Assembly (NCBI RefSeq): GCF_002205795.1
Contig: NZ_NIUY01000001.1
Span: 868,001 to 932,000 of the forward strand
Source: Chryseobacterium sp. VAUSW3
GTDB taxonomy: Bacteria > Bacteroidota > Bacteroidia > Flavobacteriales > Weeksellaceae
Length of the DNA: 64,000 nucleotides
Direction: 5' to 3'
A program made the translations under genes and the position numbers. Positions 60,776 to 64,000 of the stretch are shown here, piece after piece (position 1 is the stretch's first letter; every line of letters starts with the position of its first letter). Below the pieces are notes generated by a model. The model ran no database searches, was not told the origin of the DNA, and saw only the letters and a program-made list of their open reading frames with translations.

Positions 60776-63700
60776 TTATGCTGGAATTTCGCCTTTGTAT
60801 AAAAAGGAAACGATTTCTTTGTTTACCCTTTCTACCATTTCGCTGAAAAGATAAAAAGATTCCTGCTTATAAATCACCAACGGATCTTTCTGTTCGTAAA
60901 CCGCACCTTGTGAAGAACGTCTTAAGTCATCCATTTCTCTCAAGTGAAGCTTCCAGTTTTCGTCGATGATGGCAAGTGAAATGTTTTTCTCGAAATCATT
61001 GATTAAAGAATCACATTTAGTTTCGTACGCTTCTTTCAGATCGGTCACGATGGTCATGGTTTTTATACCATCGGTAAACGGAACCTGAATCATTTTGAAC
61101 ATGGATCCCTGATTCTGGAAAACATTCTCGATAATTGGGAACGATTTTTCTTTCAGAAGTTCAAGCTTCATTCGGTAATCTTCTGTAGCCGCCTTGAATA
61201 CGATATTGGTAAGCTCGGGAACCTGTTTTGTCTTGAATTCGTTTTCAGAAACCGGTGCTTCCATGGTGAAATATTTGATGATTTCGTACTCGAATTCTTT
61301 ATAGTCGTTTTCAAGTTTTGTTTTACTTACGATAGATTGAGCCACGTCGAAAATCATGTTCGAAATATCGTATTTCAAGTGATCACCGAACAGTGCATTC
61401 TTTCTTCTTTTGTAGATTACGTCGCGCTGTTTGTTCATTACGTCATCATACTCCAAAAGTCTTTTTCGGATGCCGAAGTTATTTTCTTCTACTTTTTTCT
61501 GTGCTCTTTCGATGGATTTCGAAATCATGCTGTGCTGAATTACTTCACCTTCTTTATGACCCATTCTGTCCATCATTTTCGCGATTCTCTCAGAACCGAA
61601 AAGACGCATCAGGTTATCTTCAAGAGAAACGTAGAACTGCGAGCTACCAGGATCTCCCTGACGGCCGGCTCTACCTCTTAACTGACGGTCAACACGTCTG
61701 GAGTCATGTCTTTCTGTACCGATGATGGCAAGACCACCATTGGCCTTCACCTCACCCTGTAGTTTAATGTCGGTACCACGACCTGCCATGTTGGTGGCGA
61801 TGGTTACAACGCCTGGCCCACCTGCCATTGCTACAATTTCTGCTTCTTTTGCGTGCAGTTTTGCGTTCAGTACGTTGTGCTGAATTTTTCTCAACTGAAG
61901 CGCTCTGGAAAGCAACTGAGAAATTTCTACTGAGGTTGTACCTACAAGAACCGGTCTTCCTGCAGCGGTTAATCTTTCAATTTCTTCAATTACAGCATTA
62001 TATTTTTCGCGGTTTGTTTTGAAAACAAGATCCTGCTTATCATCACGAAGAATCGGGCGGTTTGTGGGAATTACCACTACATCGAGTTTGTAAATCTGCC
62101 AAAACTCGCTAGCTTCTGTTTCTGCAGTACCGGTCATCCCCGCAAGTTTATTGTACATCCTGAAGTAATTCTGCAGGGTAATGGTTGCAAAGGTTTGCGT
62201 GGCAGCCTCGATTTTTACATTTTCTTTCGCTTCGATGGCCTGGTGAAGTCCGTCGGAATAACGGCGCCCTTCCATAATACGGCCAGTTTGCTCGTCGACG
62301 ATTTTTACCTCGCCGTCGATTACAACATACTCATCGTCTTTTTCGAACAAAGTGTAGGCTTTCAGTAATTGGCTTAACGTATGAACTCTTTCAGATTTTA
62401 CAGCAAACTCGCTGAATAGTTTTTCCTTCGCTTCGAATTCTTCTTCTTTGCTCAGGTTTTTTGATTCAAGTTCTGCGATTTCAGTACCGATATCATTTAA
62501 TACGAAGAAGTCTTTGTCTTCGTTTCCTGCGGACATGTATTCAACCCCTTTATCGGTAAGATCGATCTGATTGTTCTTTTCGTCGATAACAAAGTAAAGG
62601 TCCTTGTCAACCTTCGGCATATCGCGGTTGTTATCGGCCATATATTGCCCTTCAGTTTTCTGAAGAAGCGCTTTGTTTCCGCTTTCGGAAAGGAATTTAA
62701 TTAAAGGTCGTGATTTTGGTAATCCTCTGTAAGCCTGAAGTAATTTAAAGCCGCCGTCTTTGGTATTTCCGCTGGCGATAAGTTTTTTGGCTTCATTGAA
62801 GATAGCTGAAACCGTTTTTTTCTGAATTTCTACAATTCTGTCGACCGATGGTTTCAATACATCAAATTCCTGACGGTCACCTTGTGGAACCGGACCTGAA
62901 ATAATCAACGGAGTTCTTGCATCATCAACCAAAACGGAGTCTACCTCATCCACAATCGCAAAGTTCAGTTCACCCTGAACGAGTTCGGTTGGAGAAGTAA
63001 CCATGTTATCTCTCAAATAATCGAAACCGAATTCGTTGTTGGTCCCGTAAGTGATACTGGATTGGTAAGCTTTTCGTCTTGCATCGGAATTAGGCTGGTG
63101 AAGGTCGATACAGTCGATGGTTAATCCATGGAACTGGTAGAGTGGACCCATCCACGCGGAGTCACGTTTCGCAAGATAATCGTTCACAGTAACTACGTGA
63201 ACACCTCTTCCCGGAAGTGCGTTAAGGTAAATCGGTAAAGTTCCCACGAGGGTTTTACCTTCACCGGTTGCCATTTCGGCAATTTTACCGCTGTGTAGTA
63301 CCACACCACCGATAAACTGTACATCGTAATGTACCATATCCCAAACAACCGGAGTTCCTGCTGCATCCCAACGGTTTTTCCAGATGGCAATGTCGCCTTG
63401 AACTTCAACGAAATCTTTTGTTGCAGCAAGCTCTCTGTCGAGTTCTGTTGCAGTTACACGGATTTCGCCGTTTTGGGCAAGTCTTCTGGAAGTTTCTTTT
63501 ACGAGGGCAAATGCTTCAGGAAGGATTTCGTTGAGCACTTTCTCTTCTATTTGGTAGGATTCTTTTTTCAGTTGTTCCACTTTCGAAAAAAGTTCTTCCT
63601 TTTCATCAACATTCGAAGAATTTTTGATCTGTTCCTTAATCTGTTCAATCTGGGAAGTGATTCCGGCTGTAGCAGTCTTTATTTTCTCTTTGAATTCTGC

Positions 63701-63847
63701 CGTCTTGTCGCGTAAACCGTCATCAGTAAGTTCCTGAATTTTTGGCTCAACAGCTTTTATTTTGGCCACCACTTTTTTTACTTCTTTCAGGTCGGTCGTG
63801 TTTTTATCGCCCAGAAAACCTTTAAGAACTTTGTCTATAAAACCCAT
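60776..63847 (-). CDS. secA: SecA, preprotein translocase ATPase
   Basis: The 1023-residue motor drives proteins through SecYEG. Walker A GEGKT lies at residues 195-199, about 90 residues later than in E. coli, because of an added charged coiled segment (about 55-110). The [19 protein letters not shown] Walker B stretch, the preprotein-binding domain and [11 protein letters not shown] are present. The usual C-terminal CxCxSG...CH zinc motif is absent: it ends [10 protein letters not shown]. The frame is open 13 codons upstream to MAECTRR, but [10 protein letters not shown] at 63847 looks like the family start. A terminator for the upstream gene ends just before it. Confidence 0.96.
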   Translation of the reverse strand: MGFIDKVLKGFLGDKNTTDLKEVKKVVAKIKAVEPKIQELTDDGLRDKTAEFKEKIKTATAGITSQIEQIKEQIKNSSNVDEKEELFSKVEQLKKESYQIEEKVLNEILPEAFALVKETSRRLAQNGEIRVTATELDRELAATKDFVEVQGDIAIWKNRWDAAGTPVVWDMVHYDVQFIGGVVLHSGKIAEMATGEGKTLVGTLPIYLNALPGRGVHVVTVNDYLAKRDSAWMGPLYQFHGLTIDCIDLHQPNSDARRKAYQSSITYGTNNEFGFDYLRDNMVTSPTELVQGELNFAIVDEVDSVLVDDARTPLIISGPVPQGDRQEFDVLKPSVDRIVEIQKKTVSAIFNEAKKLIASGNTKDGGFKLLQAYRGLPKSRPLIKFLSESGNKALLQKTEGQYMADNNRDMPKVDKDLYFVIDEKNNQIDLTDKGVEYMSAGNEDKDFFVLNDIGTEIAELESKNLSKEEEFEAKEKLFSEFAVKSERVHTLSQLLKAYTLFEKDDEYVVIDGEVKIVDEQTGRIMEGRRYSDGLHQAIEAKENVKIEAATQTFATITLQNYFRMYNKLAGMTGTAETEASEFWQIYKLDVVVIPTNRPILRDDKQDLVFKTNREKYNAVIEEIERLTAAGRPVLVGTTSVEISQLLSRALQLRKIQHNVLNAKLHAKEAEIVAMAGGPGVVTIATNMAGRGTDIKLQGEVKANGGLAIIGTERHDSRRVDRQLRGRAGRQGDPGSSQFYVSLEDNLMRLFGSERIAKMMDRMGHKEGEVIQHSMISKSIERAQKKVEENNFGIRKRLLEYDDVMNKQRDVIYKRRKNALFGDHLKYDISNMIFDVAQSIVSKTKLENDYKEFEYEIIKYFTMEAPVSENEFKTKQVPELTNIVFKAATEDYRMKLELLKEKSFPIIENVFQNQGSMFKMIQVPFTDGIKTMTIVTDLKEAYETKCDSLINDFEKNISLAIIDENWKLHLREMDDLRRSSQGAVYEQKDPLVIYKQESFYLFSEMVERVNKEIVSFLYKGEIPA

Positions 63848-63923
63848 AGTATTTGCGTTCGGCTGCCTGCGCGTGCATTCAGCCATTTTAAGATTTTAAT
63901 TTTTTAGAATTTTTCTAAAATAT

Positions 63924-63949
63924 AAAAAACCGGCTGCAGATAGCCGGCT
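63924..63949 (-). terminator. Terminator of the gene before secA
   Basis: AGCCGGCT and AGCCGG arms around a 6-base loop are followed on the minus strand by six T, 7 bases after the stop of the partial gene. Confidence 0.8.
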
Positions 63950-63955
63950 GCGTTA

Positions 63956-64000
63956 TTAATATTCGTCTTCGTTCCACAGGAAGTCGTCGTCTGTAGGATA
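63956..64000 (-). CDS. C-terminal end of an unidentified gene
   Basis: The frame is open from the window edge to a TAA at 63956-63958, giving the last 14 residues YPTDDDFLWNEDEY. It is very acidic. The following terminator supports that this is a true gene end. Too little is visible to name it. Confidence 0.55.
   Translation of the reverse strand, partial: YPTDDDFLWNEDEY

Noticed and set aside
1-64000. Mobile element or defence island
   Set aside because: No integrase, transposase, terminal repeats, restriction or toxin genes were seen; gene content and spacing look like core chromosome throughout.

Overview
The window looks like chromosomal core DNA from a member of the Flavobacteriia (Bacteroidota), most likely the Chryseobacterium/Kaistella group of the Weeksellaceae. 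Signs seen in the sequence are a type IX secretion (T9SS) type A sorting domain, two GLPGLI-family proteins beside a TonB-type outer-membrane protein, an S46 dipeptidyl-peptidase, a SpmA-SpmB fusion, many TAnnTTTG minus-7 promoter boxes (the Bacteroidota sigma factor motif) and no clear Shine-Dalgarno sequences. The DNA is AT-rich and gene-dense. No rRNA, tRNA, CRISPR array, prophage or insertion sequence was recognised.

Layout. 1-7.7 kb: the end of an M14 carboxypeptidase, a JmjC/cupin-like protein, then an outer-membrane receptor-like barrel with two GLPGLI proteins and an inverted DinB-like gene. 7.8-10.4 kb: a ferrous iron uptake operon (feoA, feoB and a tiny Cys-rich FeoB-associated protein) under a TAnnTTTG box and a possible operator. 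10.4-16 kb: glmM, a TPR protein and clpC. 16-24.9 kb: glycosyltransferases, sufE, manC, a SprT-like protease, a TolC-type efflux protein, a SpmAB fusion and a radical SAM protein. 25-35.6 kb: a lipoprotein prolyl oligopeptidase, a methyltransferase, mutL, a rhomboid protease, an exonuclease/phosphatase-family protein, three lipoproteins, a GH3-family protein and a bacilliredoxin.

35.7-52.1 kb (minus strand) is the division and cell wall (dcw) cluster: mraZ-rsmH-ftsL-ftsI-murE-mraY-murD-ftsW-murG-murC-ftsQ-ftsA-ftsZ-yqeY, tightly packed from an mraZ promoter with two MraZ-type TGGGA boxes to a terminator after yqeY. murB, murF and ddl are not in it. MurE has the DNPR motif of the meso-diaminopimelate ligases. 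52.3-64 kb: an alpha/beta hydrolase, the ysxC GTPase, an ElaA-like acetyltransferase, a T9SS cargo protein with Asp-box repeats, a DPP7-type S46 peptidase, a membrane DUF3267 protein, msrA, a 21-bp tandem repeat array, a ROK sugar kinase and secA.

The genes fit a surface-active, protein-degrading aerobe: M14, S9 and S46 peptidases feed on peptides, the TonB-type/GLPGLI unit sits in the envelope, feoAB brings in iron, and glmM, manC and the mur genes make envelope precursors. Most of the window is ordinary core genome. The points most worth a second look are the 21-bp repeat array, the MraZ operator on a nearly leaderless mraZ, a MutL without its endonuclease motif, a ROK kinase without its cysteine zinc cluster, FtsZ and FtsQ with unusual tails, and the GLPGLI/TonB unit.
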